DNA from: Bacteroidales bacterium | Lineage (GTDB): Bacteria > Bacteroidota > Bacteroidia > Bacteroidales > UBA932 | Reading direction: 5' to 3' | Assembly: GCA_015060225.1 (NCBI GenBank) | Contig: SUYX01000018.1 | Span: 1 to 32,886, forward strand | DNA length: 32,886 nt | Shown: positions 8,871-15,233 of the stretch, in pieces | Numbering within the stretch: the stretch's first letter is position 1 | How the letters are laid out: every line of letters begins with the position of its first letter | Notes under the pieces: model-generated | Told to the model about the DNA's origin: nothing | The model's database searches: none | What the model saw: only the letters and a program-made list of their open reading frames with translations | Translations under genes and position numbers: made by a program

Positions 8871-9683
8871 ATGGCAACAGTCAAAGATTTAGCAATGAAA
8901 ATGATCCCAGTCCTTATTCGTTGGGCGCAGGGGGCATGGGATAAACCACACTATTATTCTGATTTGTCAGAATCTGTTGGACATAATTCACCAAGAATTG
9001 GAAGAGTACTAGGGGAGATTCAGGATATAATTGATAAACTTGCAATTAATACAGGAAAAGAAATTCCTACATTAAATGGTTTAGTTCAAAATAAGTACTC
9101 AGGATTACCTAGTGATGGTTTTGACTATGTGGTAAAGGATTATAGTGGTTTGTCTGATGATTCAAAAAAAGGTGAGGTGGCAAAACTGAACTTTATTGCG
9201 CATAAATTTGATTGGAGTTGGGTGCTAAAGGAATTGAACCTGTCTCCTGCGCGAATAATTGATGACGAAGAGATTAAAAAAATTCAAAAAGGTGTGTTCG
9301 GGAAGGGGGGAGAAGGCGCAGAACATAAATTGCTTAAGGAATATATATATGAACAACCCAAAAAGGTTAGCTTGGATAAACCAATCGAAGCGGTGATGGA
9401 GTACTGTTTAATGTCTGGAGATAAATTGGATGTTTTCTTTAAGTATGCTAACAAACATGTAGCAATCGAGGTGAAACCATCAAATGCTCCTGAAGAGGAT
9501 GTTAGAAGAGGTATTTTTCAATGTGTCAAATATAAATCAGTAATGGATGCTGAGCGTGTTGTGTATGCTGACAATTATGACAACGAAGTGTTATTGGTTT
9601 TGGGGGGATTAATATCAGATGTTAACAAGCAAATTGCACTTGATTTAGGTGTTAGATATATTGAAAATTTCAAGATAAAATAA
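8871..9683 (+). CDS. PD-(D/E)XK family nuclease, third gene of the putative defence operon
   Basis: The C-terminal half shows the ordered residues of a PD-(D/E)XK nuclease: E151 in a helix (EGAEHKLLKEY), D187 in DKLDVFF, E200 and K202 in AIEVKPS, then a helix with Q217 and Y221 (FQCVKY), like the QxxxY helix of RecB/Vsr-type nucleases. The N-terminal 130 residues resemble a small helical DNA-binding or partner-binding module (LSESVGHNSPRIGRVLGEIQ), unassigned. The ATG at 8871 was preferred over an in-frame TTG at 8850, which would overlap the previous gene and add seven residues. It lies 13 nt after the Hsp70-like gene and closes the operon; a strong hairpin follows at 9730. The likely job is DNA cleavage directed by the helicase and ATPase. 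No family name is recognised. Confidence 0.75.
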   Translation: MATVKDLAMKMIPVLIRWAQGAWDKPHYYSDLSESVGHNSPRIGRVLGEIQDIIDKLAINTGKEIPTLNGLVQNKYSGLPSDGFDYVVKDYSGLSDDSKKGEVAKLNFIAHKFDWSWVLKELNLSPARIIDDEEIKKIQKGVFGKGGEGAEHKLLKEYIYEQPKKVSLDKPIEAVMEYCLMSGDKLDVFFKYANKHVAIEVKPSNAPEEDVRRGIFQCVKYKSVMDAERVVYADNYDNEVLLVLGGLISDVNKQIALDLGVRYIENFKIK

Positions 9684-9699
9684 TGAGTTGTTATCCCAC

Positions 9700-9719
9700 G
9701 TGGTGCAAATGTGGTGCAA
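9700..9719 (+). repeat. Paired GTGGTGCAA repeats, candidate integrase arm-type sites of the left-hand island
   Basis: GTGGTGCAA occurs at 9700-9708 and 9711-9719, an 11-bp period, just after the nuclease gene. The second element has paired TAGTACAC repeats with 11-12 bp period at the matching distance from its own attachment core. This suggests the island to the left ends in arm-type binding sites of a related tyrosine recombinase not present in the window. Confidence 0.55.
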
Positions 9720-9729
9720 GAAAAAAGAA

Positions 9730-9761
9730 AAACCCTCTCAGAGATATCTCTAAGAGGGTTT
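9730..9761. terminator. Hairpin terminator at the end of the defence island
   Basis: AAACCCTCT (9730-9738) pairs perfectly with AGAGGGTTT (9753-9761), and the loop contains the palindrome AGAGATATCTCT. A-rich and T-rich flanks let it act in both directions. It would end the helicase-ATPase-nuclease transcript and shield it from the neighbouring element. Confidence 0.7.
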
Positions 9762-9762
9762 C

Positions 9763-9776
9763 AAGTACCCAGAGCC
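9763..9776. repeat. Attachment core repeat (left copy), tRNA-Leu 3' end duplicate
   Basis: AAGTACCCAGAGCC is identical to 16479-16492, which overlaps the 3' end of tRNA-Leu. No tRNA body adjoins this copy. It is the outer attachment site of the 6.7-kb element and also the probable right boundary of the island to the left. Confidence 0.85.
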
Positions 9777-9892
9777 AGTATAAAACCCTGAAAATACAAG
9801 AAAATAAAACCATCTAAAAGTAAAGAAATACAGGTTGTTACAAATATAGTATTTTCTTTTGGTTTCAAAAATAGGCATTATTTTATATCAAT

Positions 9893-9912
9893 TAGTACAC
9901 CTTTTAGTACAC
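9893..9912 (+). repeat. Paired TAGTACAC repeats, left arm-type integrase sites
   Basis: TAGTACAC at 9893-9900 and 9905-9912, each followed by C, 12-bp period. The same pair occurs near the right end at 16401-16419 on the same strand. Position between the attachment core and the integrase start fits arm-type recombinase sites. They lie directly upstream of the integrase -7 box, so binding could also repress int. Confidence 0.65.
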
Positions 9913-9929
9913 CTTTGGAAAATAAATCA

Positions 9930-9937
9930 TACCTTTG
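9930..9937 (+). promoter_or_regulatory. Candidate -7 box of the integrase promoter
   Basis: TACCTTTG matches the Bacteroidota TAnnTTTG -7 element, 26 nt before the integrase ATG. I see no convincing TTG at the usual upstream spacing; that region holds the TAGTACAC repeats. Confidence 0.45.
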
Positions 9938-9963
9938 GGAAAGTAAGAGAAAACAAAAGAGGT

Positions 9964-11208
9964 ATGGCAAAACTATCAAGCAGCAACAAGGACAACCCCA
10001 AATTGGAACAGAGGATTTTGGATGATGGGCGTATAAGCCTGTATCTGGAGTATTATTTGGGGCGTGAGAGTGTGCCTGTGTTGGATGAGAACGGGCAACC
10101 TGTATTGTATGAAACGGGTAAAATGGTCGGTACACCCAAATATAGGGTAAAGCATAATAGGAAAAAAGAGAACCTAAATATATATCTGGTGGCCACACCC
10201 AGAACGCCACAGGAGAGAACATCTAATAAGGAGGCTATAAGGCTGGCAAATAAGATTAGGCAGGAAAGAGAACAGGAGCTGTTGGAGAGCAGGGAGGGTT
10301 ACAGGCTGAAAAAAGAGCGTGAAATAAATTTCTTAGATTACTTCCAGATATACATAGATGGCTATACCAAAAAGGATATAAAGATGATGCAGATAGCATT
10401 ACAGAGGTTTAAGGACTTTTTGAAAGCCTCTCCAGAATACAGGAGGTATGAACAGATCATAAAACCCAACCAGCTCACAAAGGATATGATGGTGGATTTT
10501 ACAGAGTATCTGAATAGCAGGAGTAAAGGAGAGGGGGCAAAAAGTATTTACCAGAGGTTTAAAAAGGTTATTAAATACGCTGTTGAACACGATGTAATAA
10601 AAAAGAACCCTTGTATAGGTGTAGTTATAAAGATTGATGAACAAATTTTGAGAAAGGATGTTCTTTCATTAGAGGAGGTGCAGCAGCTAATATCTACCCA
10701 CTATACAGGGGAAAATCCCAATATAAGGAGAGCATTTATCCTTAGCCTATACTGTGGGTTGAGGTTCTGTGATGTTAAAGAGCTGGTTTTTGCTAATGTG
10801 GATTATTCAAATAAGCTACTAAGATTTGAGCAGAATAAAACCAAAGGGCATTCTGCAAATAGTGGTGTGGTTGTACCTCTGAATGATGGCCTGATAAAAT
10901 TGATTGGAACCCCTGTAGATGGGCAGGGTAAGGATAGTTTAATATTTCCATTGCCTAGCCATACAATGTGCCTTAAAGCCTTAAAAAGGTGGGTAAAAAG
11001 GGCGGGGATAGATAAGCATATAAGTTGGCACTGTGCCAGGCATTCATTTGCTGTTAATATCCTCAACAATGGGGCTAATATAAAGACTGTAGCAAGTTTA
11101 TTGGGCCATTCTGGATTAAAGCATACAGAGAAATACACAAGGGCAATAGACAGCTTAAAACAGGATGCAATAAACAGTTTGCCAATGCTGGATAGTACTA
11201 ACTTTTAA
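9964..11208 (+). CDS. Tyrosine recombinase (site-specific integrase)
   Basis: This 414-residue integrase would insert and excise the element at tRNA-Leu. The catalytic set is complete in the C-terminal half: R267 (CGLRFCD), a KTKG beta-hairpin lysine, H356 and R359 (HCARH), H382 and the nucleophile Y391 (HTEKYTR). The region about 120-220 is a SAM-like core-binding domain, and the N-terminal 110 residues an arm-binding domain as in Bacteroidota integrases. The frame is open upstream to 9859 through a TTG, but ATG 9964 (MAKLSS) follows the -7 box and is preferred. Its location next to the left attachment core is typical. It precedes the 236-residue gene by 12 nt, so they may be co-transcribed. 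Confidence 0.95.
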   Translation: MAKLSSSNKDNPKLEQRILDDGRISLYLEYYLGRESVPVLDENGQPVLYETGKMVGTPKYRVKHNRKKENLNIYLVATPRTPQERTSNKEAIRLANKIRQEREQELLESREGYRLKKEREINFLDYFQIYIDGYTKKDIKMMQIALQRFKDFLKASPEYRRYEQIIKPNQLTKDMMVDFTEYLNSRSKGEGAKSIYQRFKKVIKYAVEHDVIKKNPCIGVVIKIDEQILRKDVLSLEEVQQLISTHYTGENPNIRRAFILSLYCGLRFCDVKELVFANVDYSNKLLRFEQNKTKGHSANSGVVVPLNDGLIKLIGTPVDGQGKDSLIFPLPSHTMCLKALKRWVKRAGIDKHISWHCARHSFAVNILNNGANIKTVASLLGHSGLKHTEKYTRAIDSLKQDAINSLPMLDSTNF

Positions 11209-11220
11209 AGGGTTGAGGTT

Positions 11221-11931
11221 ATGTATAATAAAAGCAATATTTTAGATAAATATCTACTGAATTGGGATGGTGTTTGGTACCTAATGGGCAAATATCAGCA
11301 GTTATATGATGGTGATACAGAAATGATGCCCGATGGAGAATTTGTGTGTAACCCAACAATAGAGGGAGAAAAAGAATCAGAAAAAGTGTTAAGGCTCTTA
11401 TGGCTAGATATTGGGAAGTATAAAGAACAGATTAAAGAGGATTGGCAAAAGATAGAGAACGATTATGAATTTAGGCACCAATATGAAGCAGAGTATATTG
11501 CTATAAAGAGACTGAGTATAATTTGCAAGGATTATGAAGATAGATGCAAATATTTAGATGAGTTAGTAAGTAAAATGCAACAATCTAAATGCCCTAAATT
11601 TTCCATACCAAATGAACTAAACACAGATAAAGCTAGTAGGTTATTAGGTAAAGCAATGCAATATGGTTTATGTGATGCTAGTTATAAATGGCTAAAAACA
11701 AAGGCTTTATTAGCATATTTTAGTGCACAGGCTAGTGATTATTTAAGTTTAACCAACTCTAAATATGGTGAAAAGCTAAAAATTTCTTGGCAACCTTTTG
11801 AGCAATTATTCCAGGTTACGGGGCTCGCTGGTGCAAATAATGAAAACGTAAATAAGTATGGACCTCCAAAAGATAGCAAGATAGTAGATGATATTTTTAA
11901 AGAATTAAACAATAGTGTTAATAATCAATAG
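11221..11931 (+). CDS. Hypothetical protein downstream of integrase
   Basis: A 236-residue soluble protein with no signal peptide or membrane segment. The middle is charged and helical; the C-terminal part (about 130-210: IPNELNTDKASRLLGKAMQYG, then KWLKTKALLAYFSAQ, then the WQPFEQLF stretch) resembles a conserved region of unnamed proteins I associate with Bacteroidota mobile elements, where it often follows an integrase. It follows int by 12 nt and ends just before a strong terminator, so int and this gene form one transcript. A role in recombination or element control is only suggested by position. Confidence 0.7.
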   Translation: MYNKSNILDKYLLNWDGVWYLMGKYQQLYDGDTEMMPDGEFVCNPTIEGEKESEKVLRLLWLDIGKYKEQIKEDWQKIENDYEFRHQYEAEYIAIKRLSIICKDYEDRCKYLDELVSKMQQSKCPKFSIPNELNTDKASRLLGKAMQYGLCDASYKWLKTKALLAYFSAQASDYLSLTNSKYGEKLKISWQPFEQLFQVTGLAGANNENVNKYGPPKDSKIVDDIFKELNNSVNNQ

Positions 11932-11937
11932 ATTAGC

Positions 11938-11970
11938 CTCCTATATAGTCCCTATATAGGAGCTTTTTTT
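11938..11970 (+). terminator. Rho-independent terminator after the integrase transcript
   Basis: CTCCTATATAG (11938-11948) and CTATATAGGAG (11952-11962) form an 11-bp stem with a 3-nt loop followed by seven T residues. It sits just after the stop of the 236-residue gene, so an upstream ATG at 11971 for the next gene is unlikely. Confidence 0.85.
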
Positions 11971-12102
11971 ATGATATACTCTATTTCTTTGCATTGTTCT
12001 TCTACAGCAATAGTGTTTGCAAGCTCTATTGTGAGAACAAGGGCAAATAAGGGGTATACTTGCAAATGCCCTGGACAGCCCCAACCCTCTAAAACTAAGA
12101 CT

Positions 12103-12393
12103 ATGACAGAGGAAATGAGGCAGATGGCTGACCTAGTAACAGCCAACATTATTAACAGCTCAAAAAGAATCCTAACCAGCGAGGAGGCAGCCCGTTATAT
12201 GGGAGTTTCAAAATCTTACCTCTATAAACTTACAATGAGGCAAGAGATACCCCATTCTAAACCAACGGGCAAAATGGTGTACTTTGATAGGGAAGAGCTG
12301 GAAGAGTGGCTAATGAGTGGCAGAATAGCTACAGAACAACAGTTGAACCAACAAGCCCAAACTTATTGTATGAAAAAAGGAGGTAAGCAATGA
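12103..12393 (+). CDS. Excisionase-family helix-turn-helix DNA-binding protein
   Basis: With the ATG at 12103 the product has 96 residues. Residues about 23-70 (LTSEEAARYMGVSKSYLYKL, then a wing with KMVYFDREELEEWL) are a clear MerR/excisionase-type HTH_17 domain, found in excisionases and replication or mobilisation helpers of Bacteroidota elements. The frame extends upstream to 11971, but that start abuts a terminator and the extra residues look non-coding. The stop overlaps the next start (ATGA), so it is coupled to the 178-residue gene and probably to rep. It may act as recombination directionality factor or regulate replication. Confidence 0.8.
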   Translation: MTEEMRQMADLVTANIINSSKRILTSEEAARYMGVSKSYLYKLTMRQEIPHSKPTGKMVYFDREELEEWLMSGRIATEQQLNQQAQTYCMKKGGKQ

Positions 12394-12926
12394 ATACCCC
12401 CAACATTCTCTACTATGCAAAATTTGCATACACTACCCAAAAGGGCAAGAAAACCCCTAAATACACAATAATTGCACAAGCTGGGTATTATCCCCCTATG
12501 GAAGAGTTGAGGGGTAGGGATGGTTTAATATCTATGAACCTAATGGAAAAGCTAAAAGATGGTAGTAATATCCCATCTGTTAGACTACAGGCTAAAAACA
12601 GCCTCAACTTCACAGGGCTTAAAGAGTATTTTCAAGGAGGCAAATTGTCTGGTTATGCTTATGGATACCCCTTTGATAAATCAACCTATAGCAAGGATGG
12701 TAAGCCTAACCCATTTTTTACACATAAGCAGGATGGATTTTTGTTTATCATTGAGCAAGACAAAACAACCCCCAACAACCTCACCCCTGTTTCTATTGAG
12801 ATGGTAGTAATTGAGGGGGCAAAGGTGTTAATAAGTGCCTACTGTAAACAGCTTGCAATGGGTGGTTTTAATGAGGTGCTAACGGAGTTGAGGAAACAGG
12901 CCAAAATAGAGAATGTCTTACAATAG
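12390..12926 (+). CDS. Hypothetical protein upstream of the replication initiator
   Basis: A 178-residue protein with no membrane segment, rich in aromatic and glycine residues (GYAYGYPF, FFTHKQDGFLFIIEQD), probably beta-rich. It overlaps the HTH gene by 4 nt, and its stop codon lies inside the first origin-like repeat immediately before rep. In filamentous phages a single-stranded-DNA-binding protein is encoded next to gene II, so a replication accessory role is possible, but I see no specific match and the size is larger than gpV. Confidence 0.65.
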   Translation: MNTPNILYYAKFAYTTQKGKKTPKYTIIAQAGYYPPMEELRGRDGLISMNLMEKLKDGSNIPSVRLQAKNSLNFTGLKEYFQGGKLSGYAYGYPFDKSTYSKDGKPNPFFTHKQDGFLFIIEQDKTTPNNLTPVSIEMVVIEGAKVLISAYCKQLAMGGFNEVLTELRKQAKIENVLQ

Positions 12927-12955
12927 GGTGTTATTTGTTGGCAAAATTTGGTAAC
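12915..12955 (+). other. Origin-like repeat 1 (f1-type plus-strand origin similarity), upstream of rep
   Basis: A 41-bp sequence starting GTCTTACAATAGGGTGT, followed by an imperfect palindrome (GTTGGCAAA / TTTGGTAAC). It matches 13905-13945 at 36 of 41 positions. Layout and sequence recall the f1/M13 plus origin (nick region GTTCTTTAATAG, then a short spacer and a TTGTTCC hairpin). It contains the stop codon of the preceding gene and ends 6 nt before the rep ATG. Confidence 0.6.
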
Positions 12956-12961
12956 AGCAGA

Positions 12962-13903
12962 ATGTATGACAAAGTTAAATTTTGGTTGGATAGAGGGCTT
13001 TATAAAGAAGAGTACTCAACCATAGTGAACAGCTTGGAAAATGCTACTATCTCAGCAGACAAAAAGGGGGAAACTTGGGTAAATGGCAATTTGGGAAACT
13101 TGAAAATATCAGCTCAAATTGGGGGGCTGTCGGTGGTGGGTAGTTTGCCAAAATATCTATATGGCCATAATGCCTATAATTTAGATCTAAATTCAGCAGG
13201 GCAAGCCATAGAGAAGATTGAGGATGATTTGCATATAAGCATAGGGGGTGCACACATAACAGAAATAGAGTTTGGTTCAACATTCCAGATGCAAAAGGAG
13301 GTTTCAGAATATCTGTTGAGGTTGGGGGAAGCCCCCAGATTATGCAGGGGTGGATTTGGCACCTCAACCCTCTACTACACAGGTAAGGGAAAGAGGCCTG
13401 CAAGGGTGTTGGCTTTTTATGATAAGGCAAAAGAGATGGGGGGAGAGCTGGCAGAGATTCCTGCAGAGTTGAGGGGTAAAAACCTGTTGAGGTTTGAAAT
13501 GAGAGAACGGGGGCGGTTGGGCCAGAGGTTAGGGGTTCCCAGAGTTACAGCCTCAACCCTTACACAAAGGGCGTTTTATACAAAGATGGTTAAGAGGTAT
13601 AAAGAGGGGTATTTTAGTATTGCTAAACAGAACCGACTAAAAACAAATGCTATGGATGGTATAAAAACAGTTTCACAGGCTTATGATGCTTTTGTAGCTC
13701 AACTGATAATGCAGAGCAAGCAAGGGCAAGCACAGGAATTTATAGAGGATTTAAAGAGAGCTGGAGTGTTTAAAGATAGAAAGGATTATACAAGGCTTAA
13801 AAACAGAATAGCCAGAGCCTCAACAGGTGCCAAATTTGTAGAGGCAGATGAGCTAATAAAAGAGCTGGATGATGATATTATAAATTGCTGTGCTTATGGG
13901 TAA
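12962..13903 (+). CDS. Filamentous-phage gpII-like replication initiator
   Basis: The 313-residue protein resembles the gene II/X replication initiators of filamentous phages, which nick the plus origin and start rolling-circle replication. By eye, the stretch GSLPKYLYGHNAYNLDL and ITEIEFGSTF parallel the f1 gpII segments around its GHNVFGTTDL and ISRIDATF. Further on are VLAFYDKAKEM (YDK 153-155) and LRFEMRERG (RFE 177-179), as in the family. The ATG at 12962 (MYDKVKFWLDRG) is preferred over TTG at 12935, which lies inside the origin repeat. Two origin-like repeats flank the gene. The product should give the excised element a replicative phase. Confidence 0.85.
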   Translation: MYDKVKFWLDRGLYKEEYSTIVNSLENATISADKKGETWVNGNLGNLKISAQIGGLSVVGSLPKYLYGHNAYNLDLNSAGQAIEKIEDDLHISIGGAHITEIEFGSTFQMQKEVSEYLLRLGEAPRLCRGGFGTSTLYYTGKGKRPARVLAFYDKAKEMGGELAEIPAELRGKNLLRFEMRERGRLGQRLGVPRVTASTLTQRAFYTKMVKRYKEGYFSIAKQNRLKTNAMDGIKTVSQAYDAFVAQLIMQSKQGQAQEFIEDLKRAGVFKDRKDYTRLKNRIARASTGAKFVEADELIKELDDDIINCCAYG

Positions 13904-13904
13904 A

Positions 13905-13945
13905 GTCTTACAATAGGGTGTAGTTTGTTACCAAATTTTGGTAAC
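13905..13945 (+). other. Origin-like repeat 2 with perfect palindrome, downstream of rep
   Basis: Second copy of the 41-bp sequence, one base after the rep stop. Here the palindrome is perfect: GTTACCAAA-T-TTTGGTAAC (13927-13945). The AATAG nick-like region and the hairpin correspond to the f1 plus origin arrangement. This copy looks the more intact and may be the active origin. Confidence 0.62.
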
Positions 13946-13980
13946 ATCTTAAAATCTAAAATAGAATAAAAATAGAAGAG

Positions 13981-14313
13981 ATGAGCAGGGCAAAAGGTTC
14001 CCCAAAGACAGGGGGCAGGAAAGCAGGAACCCCCAACAAAGTAAAGGCAGATGTAAAACAGTGGGTTGATATAATCCTCAACAATGGCAGGGGGGAATTT
14101 GAAAAAAGACTGTTGAGGTTGGATGATAGAGAATACATAAGAACCTATGTAAGTCTATTGGGGTATGTACTGCCTAAAATGTCACCGACAACACCAGAGG
14201 AGCTATTGAAGAAAGAGGGGGAAATGATGCAAAAAATGTTGGTATCAATGTCAGAGGAGGCGTTGGATAAGGTGGCTAAGAAATTGTTTGAACTTAACAG
14301 TAGAGGAGAATGA
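13981..14313 (+). CDS. Small basic DNA-binding-like protein (KGSPKTGGRKAGTPNK motif)
   Basis: A 110-residue protein with a basic Gly/Pro-rich N-terminus (AKGSPKTGGRKAGTPNK, residues 4-20) of the AT-hook-like kind seen in DUF5681 and some phage terminase small-subunit-like proteins, followed by two helical segments (about 22-60 and 70-108). It lies 35 nt after origin-like repeat 2 and overlaps the next small gene by 4 nt (ATGA). A nucleic-acid-binding role is likely; packaging is not supported because no large terminase is nearby. Confidence 0.6.
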   Translation: MSRAKGSPKTGGRKAGTPNKVKADVKQWVDIILNNGRGEFEKRLLRLDDREYIRTYVSLLGYVLPKMSPTTPEELLKKEGEMMQKMLVSMSEEALDKVAKKLFELNSRGE

Positions 14314-14468
14314 AATTTGCACTGACTAGGGAGGAGAAATTGGCCTTATTACAGGCAACCTCAACGGGAGAACTAGACACAAAGAAGATTCCCAGAATAG
14401 AAAAGGAAATAAGGGGGCAAAATGCCTTTTTAGAGCTGATGCAGAGCTTACCCGATATTGAGGGATAA
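14310..14468 (+). CDS. Small hypothetical protein, 52 residues
   Basis: The frame starts at the ATG overlapping the previous stop (ATGA) and encodes MKFALTREEKLALLQATSTG followed by a charged helical segment ending LPDIEG. The 4-nt overlap and intact frame support a coupled small gene. No family is recognised. It is followed by a terminator hairpin. Confidence 0.6.
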   Translation: MKFALTREEKLALLQATSTGELDTKKIPRIEKEIRGQNAFLELMQSLPDIEG

Positions 14469-14510
14469 ACGCTTTCAAAACGCTTAAAACCGGCAGAAAA
14501 CCGGCCAAAT

Positions 14511-14548
14511 AAAAAAGGGGCAAGGTATTTTTATCCTTACCCCTTTTT
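14511..14548. terminator. Bidirectional hairpin terminator between convergent genes
   Basis: AAAAAGGGGCAAGGTAT pairs with ATCCTTACCCCTTTTT across a short T loop with about two mismatches. It sits between the rep-side operon reading right and the XRE gene reading left, so it can end both transcripts. Confidence 0.75.
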
Positions 14549-14586
14549 GCATAATAATCTAATTTATCCAATGCCTATAAAAAAGG

Positions 14587-14829
14587 CTACTCCTTAACCT
14601 CAACGAGCTGGAGCCTTGCACCACAGTTGGGGCAACAGAGAACGCTTTTAGGTTCAAACAGCTCAGCTATTGAAACATTCAGTGCATTTGAAAGCCTCTC
14701 TAGGGTTTCAAATGATGGCTTTTTTATGTTCTGGCTCAATGCCGATGGGGTTATACCCATAATGTTGGCAAGGTCTGCAAGGGTTATATTTTTCTCCCTG
14801 CAAATTTCTTTCACTCTTAATGTAGTCAT
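14587..14829 (-). CDS. XRE-family repressor with C-terminal zinc-ribbon-like tail
   Basis: An 80-residue Cro/CI-type regulator. Residues about 5-58 form an XRE helix-turn-helix (LADLANIMGITPSALSQNI, SFETLERLSNALNVSIAELF). The end carries CCPNCGARL (C65, C66, C69), half of a zinc-ribbon-like knuckle that may bind metal, possibly in a dimer. It is transcribed away from the small-gene cluster starting at 14989. The shared 159-bp gap holds two promoter-like sequences and a 9-bp inverted repeat, so it probably represses the rightward cluster and itself, as a lysogeny-type switch. Confidence 0.85.
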   Translation of the reverse strand: MTTLRVKEICREKNITLADLANIMGITPSALSQNIKKPSFETLERLSNALNVSIAELFEPKSVLCCPNCGARLQLVEVKE

Positions 14830-14851
14830 ACCTAAATATAGTTTGTTGGTG

Positions 14852-14859
14852 CAAATATA
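14852..14859 (-). promoter_or_regulatory. Candidate -7 box for the XRE regulator
   Basis: On the minus strand TATATTTG matches TAnnTTTG, 22 nt before the regulator ATG. The upstream partner is weak. Confidence 0.5.
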
Positions 14860-14874
14860 CTAAAATGTAGGATA

Positions 14875-14903
14875 TTCTAAATAAATTGTAAAAATATTTA
14901 GAA
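14875..14903. promoter_or_regulatory. Candidate operator of the XRE regulator
   Basis: TTCTAAATA (14875-14883) and TATTTAGAA (14895-14903) form a perfect 9-bp inverted repeat with an 11-bp A/T spacer. It lies between the two divergent promoters, where a homodimeric XRE protein would be expected to bind. Confidence 0.5.
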
Positions 14904-14919
14904 AAAGTTTCAAATAAAT

Positions 14920-14950
14920 TTGGTGGTTAATGAAATTATGCCTACATTTG
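14920..14950 (+). promoter_or_regulatory. Promoter of the rightward small-gene cluster
   Basis: TTG at 14920-14922 and TACATTTG at 14943-14950, separated by 20 nt, match the Bacteroidota consensus well. The first gene starts 38 nt downstream. Confidence 0.65.
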
Positions 14951-14988
14951 TATCAGAGAAATGAAACAAACCCTAAATAATTAAAGTT

Positions 14989-15165
14989 ATGGCAACACAA
15001 AGAAGATACACAGTAAGTTTAGCACCAACAGGCTGGTCAGTATATGATGAGGTTACAGGATTAAAGGTGAGATGTTTTGGATGCAGACAGGGTGATAGAA
15101 TAGAGGCTGTAACTGAGATGTACAAGCTTAATGGATGGAGAATTCCAGCAGGGGGCATAAGATAA
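14989..15165 (+). CDS. Small hypothetical protein, 58 residues
   Basis: Encodes MATQRRYTVSLAPTGWSVYD then a segment with VRCFGCRQGDR (a CxxC pair) and ends WRIPAGGIR. It is the first gene after a good promoter and opposite the repressor, the position of early or regulatory genes in phage-like switches. The CxxC may bind metal. No family recognised. Confidence 0.55.
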   Translation: MATQRRYTVSLAPTGWSVYDEVTGLKVRCFGCRQGDRIEAVTEMYKLNGWRIPAGGIR

Positions 15166-15233
15166 GCCCCTGTTTCTCCAACAGTAACTAAAACAATATC
15201 TAAAGACTAATAACAATCCAAAAATCCAATATT

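Noticed and set aside
4122-9683. Assignment to DISARM because of the SNF2 (DrmD-like) helicase
   Set aside because: DrmA, DrmB and DrmC are absent, the methylase is missing, and an Hsp70-like ATPase is not part of DISARM.
11971-12102. Upstream start for the excisionase-like gene
   Set aside because: The extra 44 codons begin immediately after a terminator T-run and are of low-complexity, non-protein-like composition; ATG 12103 is the better start.
12935-12961. TTG start for the replication initiator
   Set aside because: It lies inside the first origin-like repeat; ATG 12962 begins with MYDKVKFW, like related initiators.
13981-14313. Phage terminase small subunit
   Set aside because: Only the basic KGSPKTGGRKAGTPNK stretch is suggestive; there is no large terminase, portal or capsid gene, so only a nucleic-acid-binding role is claimed.
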